Positions 1 through 10,534 of a DNA stretch of 64,000 nt are shown piece after piece. The position numbers and the translations under genes were made by a program. The stretch is from the NCBI GenBank assembly GCA_021596325.1, contig JAKGDA010000037.1:62001-126000 (forward strand), written 5' to 3'. Below the pieces are notes generated by a model. The model did not search any database. It was not told the DNA's origin and saw only the letters and a list, made by a program, of their open reading frames with translations. Origin of the DNA: Parafenestella ontariensis. Lineage: Eukaryota > Ascomycota > Dothideomycetes > Pleosporales > Cucurbitariaceae. Each line of letters begins with the position of its first letter. Positions within the stretch are counted from its first letter, which is position 1.

Positions 1-1741
1 TGAGCCTGAGCTTGAGCGTGCTGTGCTTGCACCTGAGCTTGTGTGAGGTGGATTGGTGTCTGCATTTGGGATTGGAGCTGCTGGGTGGCGTGGACAGGTG
101 TTGGCTGAATTGGGAGTCCATGGACTTGGTGCTGCTGTTGTTGCTGTTGAGGCGGAGGGACCTGGTGCTGGATCTGGTTCATCGGGTCCTCGTCTGATAC
201 GGTATGCGGAGTGAGATCCACATCGTCGTCATCGTCATCGCCTTCTGCGTCGACTTGATCGTTGCCTATGTCGCCGTTGACGGTCGGTGGTGCAGTGAAC
301 GGCATCGTGCCTTCTATCTTGATCGGGCTGGCTTGCCTTGGCCGGTTGGCAGCAGCAAGTTGTTGTGGTGGTAAACTAGCCCTGGAGGCACTTCGAGTAC
401 TAGCATGACCACCAGGCAAAGGTTTCTGCGCAGCCATACCCGAGGCCGCAGTCTTGCTCTCTCGAATGGCTGTCCTCCACTTATCAATGAGGCGGTCGTA
501 ATCCCAATTTCGATAATCCATGCCGTGTTTGCCGAGTTCTTTCGCAGCGTCAACGCCCAGGTTGATACACACCGGGGAGACATCGGGTGCTCCAGATGTC
601 CAGCGATTGGCCTTGAGATAGTCTATTTCTCTCCGCGCGTTCTCGAGCTGCACCTCAACGTCTCGTCTCCTATCGTCGGCACGAGCATAGCAGCGCAGGA
701 TCTCGATTTGCCAGTACTCGTGCCTTGTTTTGTCTGTTTGGTGCATCCAGTGGTTGTACGCATCTGCGATATGACAGAACAGCTTCTGTGGGTCGGGGTC
801 GAAGAGAGGCGGGGTGGGCAGCGGCGAGTTCGCAGCGGAGGAGGGGTTCGATGGTAGGCCGGACGGGTAGACCTGGTTGATCTGCCGTTGCCGCTGGTAA
901 GCAAGCAGGCGCTCACGGACCTGGCGATTCAGCGCTTCTAGCTGCTTCTGCCCAGGCGGGGTTATGGACCATGACTCGGAGGTCGGGAAGGGCGTGGGCG
1001 AGAAGAGGGTTGAAGGCGCGGGGAGGATCTGGAGGCAGAGCGAGGGGAAGTTGAGTGCGTAGGGATCAAAGTCGAAGAGGCCAGAGCCCGACGCTTTCGC
1101 ACTGCGTACAGTTAGCACACGTTATAGCTGCATCGCATAGAAACATACTTCGCTTCCCGCACGCTCTTCAGCAGCTCCTTCAATGCCATTTCCGTAGCCG
1201 TCGCTACTTCAGACTCCTCATTCGCCTTGCACCGCTGGTCCAGGTCTGCCTTCCGCAACTGCCGCGATACGTCTCTGCGAACGTCTGGCGTCTTCGTCCC
1301 GAGCCTCGAGGGCCGGCGGCTGCCATTGCCCCAGCTGACATCTTTGAATTGTGCCCTGGCCTTGCTTACTTCCAGCTCCTCATCGTCATCGTCCTCTTCC
1401 GGGCTCTGCACAAGCATGGACGAGTCTCCGCTCACGCGGCTCTGCCTCCTGTGTGCCGGCGTGCTCGCCCCGCTGTCATCTCTCCTCGGCGTGGAGGCGC
1501 CGCCCTTGGCCTGCCGCCTGGTGATGCCGCCTCGCAGCTTCCGTATCTCGTCGACGAGGTGTATGCCATCGGGGGCCTTTGGGTTCTTCGGTCGGATATA
1601 CAAATCGAGATGTCGTCCCAGACTCGACGAGGTGAAAGACTGGCTGCAGAAGGGGCAGTTCTTGTCTTTCGCAGCCTTGAGCTGAGGTTCGGCAGTCGGG
1701 CGTGGTGTCGTGGATTCGGCTTCGCCCATGGTGCCCGCCAA
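1..1741 (-). CDS. Hypothetical protein with N-terminal zinc-finger-like motif (3' end cut by window)
   Basis: Two exons: 1149-1741, a 47-nt intron (GTATGT...CGCAG, 1102-1148), then 1101 leftward, which stays open to base 1. About 565 residues are visible. A CPFC...LGRHLDLYI motif (Cys29, Cys32, His44) resembles a single degenerate zinc finger, followed by a basic segment ending in LRGGITRRQ. The middle is Ser/Arg/Asp-rich with an acidic run. The second exon holds a helical stretch (near 620-790) rich in Trp, Arg and Glu. The tail is rich in Asp, then Gln and Pro, as in many fungal nuclear proteins. The ATG at 1741 is the first in frame ahead of the motif. I recognise it only as a conserved-looking ascomycete hypothetical protein; a nuclear role is a guess. 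The stop lies outside the window. Confidence 0.75.
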
Positions 1742-2167
1742 ATGTCAATTCAGGGTACACCCAAGCTCGAGCTCCAGCTGCGTTTCGAGGCGCAACGTCG
1801 TTCATGCACACCTGCTTGAAGGGTGAGGCTGCAGCTACCGCATAATTATAACCGGATTAATGGATTCGCAAAAGGAGTGCATGCCCGCAACTGGCTAATG
1901 AGAGAAGACCAATTGGTGCTGCCAACAAAAGGAGCGACGCGTTGGAGCAATATTACTCGAACCGTCGCTTGGCGCGAAAAGCTGCCCCTAAGCATGTCCC
2001 GCTACAGTTCAAAGGCGTCAATGATTTGCGCGCAGGTGGCGCGCAGTCATCTGTGCTATGCGGGAACGTCAGACCCGCAGCTCCCATGGTCACAGCGCGC
2101 GCGAGACGTCGAGACGTCTGGACGAGACCTCTTCAGACTTCCATCAATTGCTCATCAACACACCATA
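1742..2167. other. Intergenic, divergent/tail region
   Basis: 426 bp between the start of the zinc-finger-like gene and the end of the ABCF gene. It should hold the promoter of the former and the 3' UTR of the latter. Open frames on the plus strand here have no family resemblance. Confidence 0.5.
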
Positions 2168-4620
2168 TTACATTCGCACCTTCCCAAGCTTTGCAGCTAA
2201 TCGCCCGGCAATTTCCTCGTACTGCTCCATGCCGCCTTCGAGCTTCTTAAGCTGCCCTTTGACCAACCGATACACGGTTCCTGGAGCTACCCCTGTCTCT
2301 GAGTCCTCCGAGTCGCTGCTCTCGTTAGCCTCGTCCTCGGTGCCGCGAACCCCTGGCGCTAGCGTGTATGGCGATTCTCCTTCTACCACTGTTCTGTGAA
2401 TTTTTTAGTCATATGTCGCCCGAGAGAAATTTCAGCACAGCTATCTAGTAACATATGTCTTGAAAGACGATGCTCAGATGCTCCGGAGGGCATGGTATGA
2501 GCAAGATCTCCTAACTGCGGGGTGTGGAGTGGGGTTTCGTAACGACTAAAAACATACCTCATGAAGAACCTATCGTGGGTAACAACCAACAGCGCACCAT
2601 CAAACTCCTTCAGCGCCATCACGAGGCTCATAATCGTGTCAGCGTCAAGATGTGTCGTCACTTCGTCCAAAATGAGCAGCTGCGGCGGTGGCCACAACAA
2701 CTTCGCAAGCGCGACCCGAACCTTCTGACCTCCAGAGAGCAGGAGAAGTGGCACGTCAGAGACGGTCTGGCCCTGTAGTCCTAGATTCCCGAGAACCTGT
2801 CGCGCGTCCTTCTCTTGCATTTCGGACCCAGACGCATCCATGACGTGGCGCAGAGCCGTCAATTTTGGATTTGAGCTTGCGATAGCGGTGATTTCTTCTA
2901 CTGACTGTTGCGAGAAGCAACCAATGTTTGCTCTTGCATGACGGGTTATTGTGCCGGACGTAGGTGCTAAGCGTCCTTTCCCACCGTTCCCAGCGATTAA
3001 GGAGACAAGGGTGGTCTTCCCGGAGCCATTGAGACCTACGAGTCCTGTCCTGGCGCCTGGGTGTATGGTTAGGTCTATGTCCGTCAGAACTGGCACCTTC
3101 TCCCTCCCAGGATAAGCAAACGAAACCTTCTCCAAGTGTACCAACGCCCCGGGAACTCTGAGATCTGGAGGCTGTCGTGGGAAGGACAGTTTGACCGGCG
3201 GATCAAAATCTGGGACTTCAATCTCCGCACGTCTCGTGAGATGGTAGCCACCAAGGTCACGATTGAGCTTGAAACGGCCGCCCTTGAGACCAACTTCGAT
3301 CCCCATCCGCTCATCAAGCTTCTTCTTTCTGGATGCAGCCTGCTTCAGCTTCTTGTCGTCTCCTTTGTCCTTGGCTGCCTTGATATTTCCCGCAATGGTC
3401 TTTTCGATGTGCTTTTTCTGCTTGTCCTGGGCATCTTTCATCTTCATCATCCATCTTGCCTTCTTCCACCTCTCTCGCTCATATACGCTGAGGTTGCCAC
3501 GGAATGTCTCAAGCGTCTGGTTGCGGAGGACAATGAGCTCCTCAGCTACTGCATCACCGAAGTCTCGGTCGTGAGTGGTGACTAGGACAGTAGTGCCTTT
3601 CAAGTTGCGGATATAGTCCTGCAACCAAATGATTGATGGCAGATCCAGGAAGTTGGTCGGCTCGTCTAGAAGGAGCACATCCGCGTATTGCGTTAGCGCG
3701 CAGGCAAGGTCGCAGCGAGTCCTCCATCCACCAGAGAGTTCTGTCATAGGCTTGTCGATGCGGTCTTCCTTGAAACCTAGACCTAATAGTACGATTCGGG
3801 CTTTCGCTTCTGCTTTCCCCGCGTCCATGAGCTCAAGAGATGCTTGTACGCCTATGAGCATATCAGCCGCCGTTTGCGTCTCTTCACTGAGCTTCGTAGG
3901 TCCTATATCGCTTTCGCTCTCTTCCAACCGCCTCTGCGACTCCTCGTAGCGCTCCTCAAGTTTGATCAGCTCTTTCCTAGCTTGCTTTCCACGTGCCCCA
4001 CTCCTTCTCTCAGCGATACGGTAGCTTTCCTTCAGCTGAAGCCCCAGTCGCTCATGTCCGATACGTCTATAAGCACGAAGCGGCGCCATGGAGTCTGTTG
4101 AGTTGTCGACTGCGTCGCTGAGAATCTTGGCTTCTCGCATGTACCGTTCTCGGACTCGATCGCTTCGAACCACATAATGCACAACTGTTTCGCCTCGCAA
4201 ATCCAGCTTTTCCATATCGTCTTCGAGTTCCGTATCTCGTGTCTGGCCCAATAGCAGGATCCGAGTACTCCAAGGAATTCCAGGAACTAAGCCATCGCCG
4301 ACTGCCTTCAATAGAGTTGATTTTCCTGTGCCATTGCGGCCGACAAGGACGTAATGTCTTGACTCGACTAGATGCAGTGTTGTGCGCGAGAGCAATTCTC
4401 GATTTGCGACCGAGATGGACAGGTCCTTGATCAAGATCTTGCATTTAGGATTAGTAAACTGACACTTCGAGTCGAGCGCTGCAATACTTCTCACCTCTTT
4501 CGATGCAGGTGCATCGATAGCGTCGAGTGCGTACCGTGACTGCTGCGCCGTCACCGTGATATGACCGCCGCTTGGGTGCTCTTCCACTACTGCAGGTGCA
4601 TCTTTACCCTTACGCACCAT
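2168..4620 (-). CDS. ABCF-family tandem ATPase (non-membrane ABC protein)
   Basis: Two exons, 2558-4620 and 2168-2393, split by a 164-nt intron (GTATGT...CACAG); 762 residues. There are two ABC domains and no membrane segments, the ABCF layout of ribosome-associated ATPases (Gcn20/Arb1 relatives). Domain 1 has Walker A GRNGTGKST (residues 94-102), signature LSGGW and Walker B VLLLDEPT. A charged Lys/Arg-rich linker follows. Domain 2 has Walker A GLNGSGKTT, signature LSGGQ and Walker B LLILDEVT, where the usual DEPTNHLD is DEVTTHLD. The last exon encodes an acidic Ser/Asp/Glu loop and a helix beginning GTVYRLVKGQLKKLEGG. Splicing is required: without it the protein runs out of the ABC fold just after VTHDRFFMR. 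A role in translation or ribosome biogenesis follows from the family; the exact subgroup cannot be settled by eye. Confidence 0.93.
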
Positions 4621-5751
4621 TTGTTCCCAAGTGAGTTCTTGTACTAGTGAAATTGGAGTGATTGCTTTGTGCTGAAGGTGCAGGGGAAGTCAACTTGGAA
4701 AATGCGTCTGTGCAAGTGACTGTAGCAACAGAAAGCGCGACCCATACTGATATACCCAAGTCGTGGAAACGACTACAGAAGGCTAGCGCAGCTAGGGCAC
4801 AGCTCTGAGTGGTATGCGGGGTTGTCGAGCTGAGAGGAGGGTTGGCTCAGGATGAGTCGAGCGGAAAGCCTGTGATTGGTGTTTGGTGACTGCCGCCGCC
4901 TCTGAAGTTCGAGTACCTTCACTCTTGAGGCATACAGCCTCGACAAACCCTCACTAGTAACGTCCCTTTATTTATGAGGACTCTTGGTATTTCTTTGTGT
5001 GCTTAGTAGCCACTTTTATTTTTGTCCGCTATCTACTCTTCTCATGTAACAAAGTTACTATTTCTGGTAATTGTAAAGCCTTGAGCCTATTATAACATGG
5101 AAAAGGCGCTTCTTTCTTACCAGACATATGTTCTCCCTGCTGTTAGGGTTATTTGTTCTAAGGGTTATAGGGTTAGCCGTTTAGTATAAGAGGAAAAGAT
5201 AATCCGCAACCGTCGGGTTTTCTCTCCAACTTAGCTAACAGTTCATTACCACTCATACGCTATTACACGCTTAATACTTCGTTGATACCTTCACCCAATC
5301 ATAATTTCTGTTGCTTCTACGATAAAATAACGCCAATTAAACCGTGGTATGGTTCTTGATGATTCTATGCAGTTATTAGTAGCATTTTCAAGTCTGTACA
5401 GGTCATGTACTGATCTATATAACGCTGCAAAGTCAGCTTGCACCTTCTACTACATGATCAAATACAGGATTCGGTGGTTCACAAACAGTAATGATATTAC
5501 GCATATCTTAGTAACCTAATAAATTGAGACAGGCGTTATTTGGTGTCAAGACTGGGCTAGTTATCTCTCTGAAATACAAATTTATATCTCTGCTAATGAG
5601 CAAGTAAAGCTACAACCAACGGTCAGTCATACCTGTCCTTTCACCTGACCAGTTTTACATATATGAAGGTGTATTGAATTCGACAAATTAAGACTCAGAA
5701 AATGTCACAAAGCTCTTGCCTCAACTCCCGTCAGCTCAACATGTCTCTGCA
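4621..5751. other. Intergenic with AT-richer, repeat-like block
   Basis: About 1.1 kb without a supportable gene. From roughly 4960 to 5700 the composition turns visibly AT-rich and TA-rich compared with the flanks, and no frame stays open. This would fit a repeat decayed by RIP-type mutation, but no terminal repeats or transposase motifs were found. Telomere-like motifs lie inside it (listed separately). The first 200 bp presumably holds the ABCF promoter. Confidence 0.45.
5143..5176 (+). repeat. Interstitial telomere-like motifs (TTAGGG-type)
   Basis: TTAGGGTT, then AAGGGTTA and TAGGGTTAG within 34 bases. They resemble the fungal telomere unit TTAGGG but are imperfect and few. They could be a healed end, part of a decayed transposon, or chance in AT-rich DNA. 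Confidence 0.4.
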
Positions 5752-6033
5752 GATTCGTCTTCGTCCGAATGCCTCGCTCAAGCCCGCAAACGATTGGATC
5801 AGCGTATTCAAAAGGGCTCATTCTACCACTGACCTCTGACCATTAGAGGAGCGCTCCCAACGCGCGCTATCTGCGTTGGTGATTCGTCGACTAGCCGATA
5901 CCTCTGCGAATCAACACTTGGGGAGACAGACAAATGGGCTGCTCTGAGCTACTGCTGGGGCAATGCAACAACTATGGCGACGCATGTTGTATTGCTTCTC
6001 TCCCTAATCGAAAGTGCAGAATCCGCGACCTAA
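5752..6033 (+). pseudogene. Decayed HET-domain gene relic
   Basis: One plus-strand frame starting at 5752 reads as the pre-HET and first HET block. It begins ECLAQARKRLDQRIQ, then hits a TGA at 5830-5832. In the same frame it resumes with LPTRAICVGD, followed by WAALSYCWGN, the hallmark first block of the heterokaryon-incompatibility domain (usually LPTRLIDVG ... YVALSYCWG). The frame stops at TAA 6031. The expected next blocks (YLWIDSLCIIQD, and the RGWTFQE region) are absent downstream, and no intron model restores them. This is a broken remnant of a HET gene of a subfamily different from the two HET genes elsewhere in the window. Confidence 0.72.
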
Positions 6034-6493
6034 GCGCTATGACCAGTGTCTTGTTTTCATTATCGCATTACTGTGGTTGAAGCATCCGAACAGTGATGGG
6101 CCCGATGCTCCCATTCCAGGCAAAGGCATACTGCTCGAGAAGATTCCTAGTAAGCATGCGTTCGTCCGGCTAGGTTTCAGTGAGGTGCAACTCAATACAT
6201 ATTGTGGATGGAGATTTGGGCTCTTTGGGAGAAGCGGCGCGCAAGAGTAACGGTCGATATAGTGTGGTAATGATTCATCGGAAGCAATCGATCTACCCGA
6301 AAGCCCTCTGAGCGAATCTGAGATGTTGCTGTTCGATGTAATGGGCGAGGGTTAGCTATTGTGCTCGTGTGTGCCTGCTTCCAGAAACTTAGGTGACTGC
6401 CAGTTGAGAGACTTCGAGTCTGTACTAACCTTGTTCACCTCGTAACTGCCACATTATACAATAACAACTCGACTCGACGACCTACAGCCAAAC
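6034..6493 (+). other. Intergenic; possible further HET-relic debris and leader
   Basis: 460 bp. A short open frame near 6200-6300 (reading DGDLGSLGEAARKSN) might be more debris of the HET relic, but the match is too short to call. The last 100 bp are the pyrimidine/A-rich leader of the next gene. Confidence 0.35.
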
Positions 6494-7753
6494 ATGGCAA
6501 TCCTAGCCCACTTGCCAGACTCCCCCATACTCACCTCCATCCCGACATCAACTTATCGCCCTGTATCAATCAGTGCACGATATCCTCGGCAAACAGCTCC
6601 TCCAAATACAGTCAACATGACATCAGCGACTACCAAATACACAATTTCCGCACTGAACGGTAAACATGAGACAGCGAAGAGCTGGCTGCAGCGGCACCTG
6701 CGGAAAGCGGCATCACGACAGACTTTGAAGGACGACGACGAAAATCACCGTTTACGCAGACAGTCTTCCTTCAGGCGGCCTTGCACGGCACCCTCAGCAG
6801 CAACAGCAACAGAATCATTCGAAGTACCGCCTCTGCCAACTATCCCAACCAACATCGAGCGAACCGCACCCCGACCCTCAATCCAAGCTCCGCCCCGACC
6901 ACCTAGACCAGATCCATGCATTATACGCGATGTCAACGCATGGCTGGATGCCAGTATGAACACACCCTCACCTCCGCTGATGGGCGGGTTATCTTACTGG
7001 AGGACAGCTACCGTCGCGGGTGTCAAAGACTCGGCCGCCGTGCAACATGCCGTCCCGATACTTCGAAATCCCGAGGCTGGTAGACCATCGATAACCCAGG
7101 GCCAACGGTTGAGGCCATTCCGGTCTCGCTCCAAGAGAATGCAGGTCCAGATGCCTTCACTCTTGCGTACCAAGTCTCAGCGACCGACAGGCCGGAAGAT
7201 CATAGATAAGCAGTCAGCCTCAATGCCACTCCTAGCCTTATCGTACGAAGGGACACAGCAGGCCGCGCCTCCCAGGCTTTTAGTTCGGTCTGGGTCCTTC
7301 CTGCGTCCTGCGACACGACCATCAACGCCGAATCCAACGACACAGCGCCGAGAACTGCGATTAACCGGTCAGCCATCGCTCGAGCGACTATTCCACCGCC
7401 ATGGAAATCCGGCAGGCTCGAGGCTTGATGATGCAGAAACTAACAGGGAGCGACGGATCAACGCCATGTTCAGATCAACAGCTAGAAGCGTAGACAGCAC
7501 GCGACCGTCAACAGCAGCTGCGGGTTTCGTGCGAGAGGACTCCATGGGTGACCTTTCCGATGCTCCTACGTACTTCACGGGACCACCTCCACCATCGTAC
7601 CGCTCGCGCACCGCCTCGATTCTCACTACGTCATCGTTCGGGTGCATCGATGGCATGAACGCTGCGCAGCGACAACTCAGCCAGCAACGAGCAGCACAAC
7701 GACGAGGTATGAGGGGAAAGCTGAGGAAGTTCGCCCAGAACTTTAAGACCTGA
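6494..7753 (+). CDS. Hypothetical disordered protein, single exon
   Basis: 419 residues in one exon. If the second in-frame Met (base 6617, MTSATTKYT) is the true start, the protein is 378 residues; the ATG at 6494 sits directly after a purine-rich leader. The sequence is rich in Arg, Pro, Ser and Thr and is largely disordered, with a short ordered-looking patch DVNAWLDASM and a strongly basic C-terminus (RRGMRGKLRKFAQNF). No domain, signal peptide or membrane segment is visible. The length of the open frame and its codon-like composition support a real gene. I do not recognise a function; the basic tail could bind nucleic acid or membranes, which is speculation. Confidence 0.7.
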   Translation: MAILAHLPDSPILTSIPTSTYRPVSISARYPRQTAPPNTVNMTSATTKYTISALNGKHETAKSWLQRHLRKAASRQTLKDDDENHRLRRQSSFRRPCTAPSAATATESFEVPPLPTIPTNIERTAPRPSIQAPPRPPRPDPCIIRDVNAWLDASMNTPSPPLMGGLSYWRTATVAGVKDSAAVQHAVPILRNPEAGRPSITQGQRLRPFRSRSKRMQVQMPSLLRTKSQRPTGRKIIDKQSASMPLLALSYEGTQQAAPPRLLVRSGSFLRPATRPSTPNPTTQRRELRLTGQPSLERLFHRHGNPAGSRLDDAETNRERRINAMFRSTARSVDSTRPSTAAAGFVREDSMGDLSDAPTYFTGPPPPSYRSRTASILTTSSFGCIDGMNAAQRQLSQQRAAQRRGMRGKLRKFAQNFKT

Positions 7754-8806
7754 GTTAGACTAAGCAGGGGCTGGGGCTTTTTGGGGAATAACAACGGGAA
7801 ATCGTTTTGTTGCGATGAAATGATGTGAACTACTGCGGGCGCTGGACACCAAACGAGATAATTTGTATGAATTACATATACACCCATGACACCCATGAGA
7901 TGGAGGACTGGCCTTCTCCTGAATACCAAATGGCTCCAGAGCGGGCCATACTCAAGCACTCTCCTTCAACACTCGATCTAGGTCTCTCTTTACGGGTGCG
8001 CATTCAGCTGCAGGTAGCTGACCCCAAGAACTCGAAACGATAGCTTTAACGAAGATGACGATGACGTATGACTGGAGAAAAGGATGAGATATGTACTTTG
8101 AAGATATGCATTACCTAGGTATACTGCAGAGGGAGAGTAGCTGAATACAACCTACCGCCCTTGACACGTTTACTTCCTCGTGAGACTATGCTGAGAGAGA
8201 GCCTGTCCGTGGTGGTAGTACTAGGAGAAGTGTATGGATGTTGTGTCGTGTTGCTCACGGTTCGATTGACAGTATGTCATCATGGACTGCTCTATTGGAT
8301 AGGACAGTTTCCATGGTCGAGATTTTATTCCCGTTGTTGACATTTATTGAGAACGTTCAACACCGAAGCGATCACAGAGCCTACAAATCTCTGTTGAGTG
8401 ATAATAGTTCATCTGCGGGCTTAGGCGCAAGTTTGTTTGTGTAGAAAAGCGGGTGGAATGCGGGCGTCGCGGTTGTGACGTTGACGGGCCGCGGTCAACC
8501 GAAAACGGGTCGGGCGCTCACCGCCTGCTCTTTTGATGATTTGGCGATGCACTCCACCATGTCCACCAGATATCATTGGGCCCAACGTGGCACAAGCCGT
8601 ACCACGCTCCATCGCTCGTCCGCACGCAATTGAGCTCTATGGCCGCCCGCTGATCAAGCTGCCAGCACAACGCAACTCGACGCTGGCTGCTCCCTACCAC
8701 ACCACCGGCCGTCGAGCGCAGCACCACTCGCAGCACTCGCAGCCAAACAGCTGTCCGGACGTCGACCTGAAAAGACGCAGCTGCAGCCGCACGGCCAAAA
8801 GTAAGC
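7754..8806. other. Intergenic between the hypothetical gene and the TCO89-like gene
   Basis: About 1.05 kb. The first part is presumably 3' UTR. From about 8450 the sequence becomes GC-rich and looks like the leader of the downstream gene. The long open frame at 8533-9333 here is out of frame with the real gene and is rejected. Confidence 0.5.
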
Positions 8807-10534
8807 ATGGCTTCGGTCGACGCAGCTCATTCGCGGCCCAAGAGGCCAGCCGCCTTGACCAGACAGTCGTCCTCGCAGTCACATATCTCGCAGTCGCCAT
8901 CCGACGGCCATCAAAGGCCCGTCCAACACAAGGCGCAGCGCCATGTCGTCGGCCAGCGCGTGCAAAGGAACACGTCCTTTGGCAAGAATCTAAACAAGCT
9001 CAACAAAGTCGCACAGCAGGCCCAACAAGCCGCAGAGAGCACGGCGCGACACCATCGCAGGTCGCAGTCAGGCAATTCCGTCTCCGCTCCCAGCAGTCCT
9101 CGCCCCAGCTTCAAGCGCAATGCATCGTCGGGCGGCATCGTGAGGGTAAACCAGCAGGTGCAAACGCAAGCCAACCTGCGCAAGAACCATTCGAGTGGGC
9201 ATCTGGCGCGACAGGGTGCAAAGCACACGGTCAAGTCGTCCAAGAGCGAGGTAGCCGCACCCAAGCGCTCGCTGGGAAACCCCAACAGGTCGCGCCAGTC
9301 TTCACCGGAACCCCACCCCACCGTTCACTTTGACGTGGCTAGTGACGAGGAGGGCGGCGACGACGGCTGGACCGAAGAGAGCGCGTCTCAGTCACCCAAT
9401 ACAACGCGCTCGAATACACGCTCAAACTCAGTAATACTCGAAGCACAGCACAAGATAGCGCAGGAAAACATGGAGAACAACCGAGGAGAACCATCACAGG
9501 CGGCGGCAACGCAAGAGTCCCCAGCTCAGCCACCCCAAACACTCACCGACCGCACGCGGAACAACACTCGAGCAAACGGTGGAAGCTCTCACCAGCATTC
9601 ACGACCACCGGACGCAGACTTGATCACCTCGCGACTCCTCCAGCGCAGCACCTCTCACAACATCACTCCACAGACGTCGTCAGTCGCAGCAACCGTCGTG
9701 TCCTCGTCGGACCGCCATAATCTCCTGAGCCATAGCGCTGGCTCTACTCTAGTCGATACGCCTGGACGAGATCTGGTGTCGCGCTTCATGGATGGCGATG
9801 GCTCCGCGGGCACACCGAAAGATGGAGGATACATGCCCTCGCGCGGTTCTTCAAAGGGTGCAGGGGGCGAGCTCGACCAAAGCAAGCGGAACAGATCGAT
9901 GCCCAACGTCAGCGGTGCGGATACACCATCGAAAACACCACAGCGCTCGGGCACTACCACCCCGACCAACCTCCCACCATCGCGGACACAGCAGAAGCTC
10001 ATGCTGCAGCGTGCGTCTTCCAACATCGAACCGCAGAAGCTGGTTCCCGTCACGCTTCCCCGTGCGAGCGGTCCCACTTTTCTGCACTCTGGTATACACT
10101 ATAACATTGATGGCGAGGGCCGTCTTGACCCGCGCCTGCAGCAGCAGTTCAACCACGTTGCTGTCGAGTACAATGTCGTGCGAAGGTACCGCAACCCGCT
10201 CGCAGACGCACTCGCACGCATCCAGCAAACCCCCGGAATGTCGCGAAAGTCGCGCATACAGAAGTCGACAAGCACAAACGGGTTTGCGAACGTGCACAGC
10301 ACTAGCAACCTAAGCACGAGCTTCAACGAGGCTGGCATCGAAACCGATGGGGCAGGCTCACGGAGATCACGAGTCAGTTTCGGGAATGACCCAGGCCGCG
10401 GCAGGACTAGTCGCGACGAGGGCGACTTTGAGGGCCGACAAAGCTTCGAGAGCGATCAGGCTCGGAGTCGAAACGAAGCTGAGGAGATCTGTCGGCGTCT
10501 GTGGGAGAGCGCTGAGGTGGTCGAAGCCGACTGA
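8807..10534 (+). CDS. tco89: TORC1 subunit TCO89-like protein
   Basis: 575 residues in one exon. It matches what I know of filamentous-fungal TCO89-domain proteins. The N-terminus is Ser/Gln/His-rich (RPAALTRQSSSQSH), followed by a basic RNTSFGKNLNKLNK motif. Then come an acidic EEGGDDGWTEESA patch, a TSRLLQRSTS motif, a VSRFMDG motif, and a C-terminal LHSGIHYNIDGEGRLDPR block leading to EYNVVRRYRNP. Almost everything between the motifs is disordered. TCO89 is a fungal-specific component of TOR complex 1 at the vacuole, which controls growth in response to nitrogen. The ATG at 8807 is preceded by a C/A-rich leader and starts the conserved N-terminal region. Identification rests on remembered motif order, not on a search. 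Confidence 0.68.
   Translation: MASVDAAHSRPKRPAALTRQSSSQSHISQSPSDGHQRPVQHKAQRHVVGQRVQRNTSFGKNLNKLNKVAQQAQQAAESTARHHRRSQSGNSVSAPSSPRPSFKRNASSGGIVRVNQQVQTQANLRKNHSSGHLARQGAKHTVKSSKSEVAAPKRSLGNPNRSRQSSPEPHPTVHFDVASDEEGGDDGWTEESASQSPNTTRSNTRSNSVILEAQHKIAQENMENNRGEPSQAAATQESPAQPPQTLTDRTRNNTRANGGSSHQHSRPPDADLITSRLLQRSTSHNITPQTSSVAATVVSSSDRHNLLSHSAGSTLVDTPGRDLVSRFMDGDGSAGTPKDGGYMPSRGSSKGAGGELDQSKRNRSMPNVSGADTPSKTPQRSGTTTPTNLPPSRTQQKLMLQRASSNIEPQKLVPVTLPRASGPTFLHSGIHYNIDGEGRLDPRLQQQFNHVAVEYNVVRRYRNPLADALARIQQTPGMSRKSRIQKSTSTNGFANVHSTSNLSTSFNEAGIETDGAGSRRSRVSFGNDPGRGRTSRDEGDFEGRQSFESDQARSRNEAEEICRRLWESAEVVEAD

Noticed and set aside
4960..5700. Solo LTR or transposon relic in the AT-richer block
   Set aside because: No terminal repeats, target-site duplication or polymerase motifs were found; kept only as an AT-rich region.
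8533..9333. 266-codon plus-strand frame overlapping the TCO89-like gene
   Set aside because: It overlaps the better-supported frame starting at 8807 and lacks motifs; it arises from GC-rich codons of the real gene and its leader.
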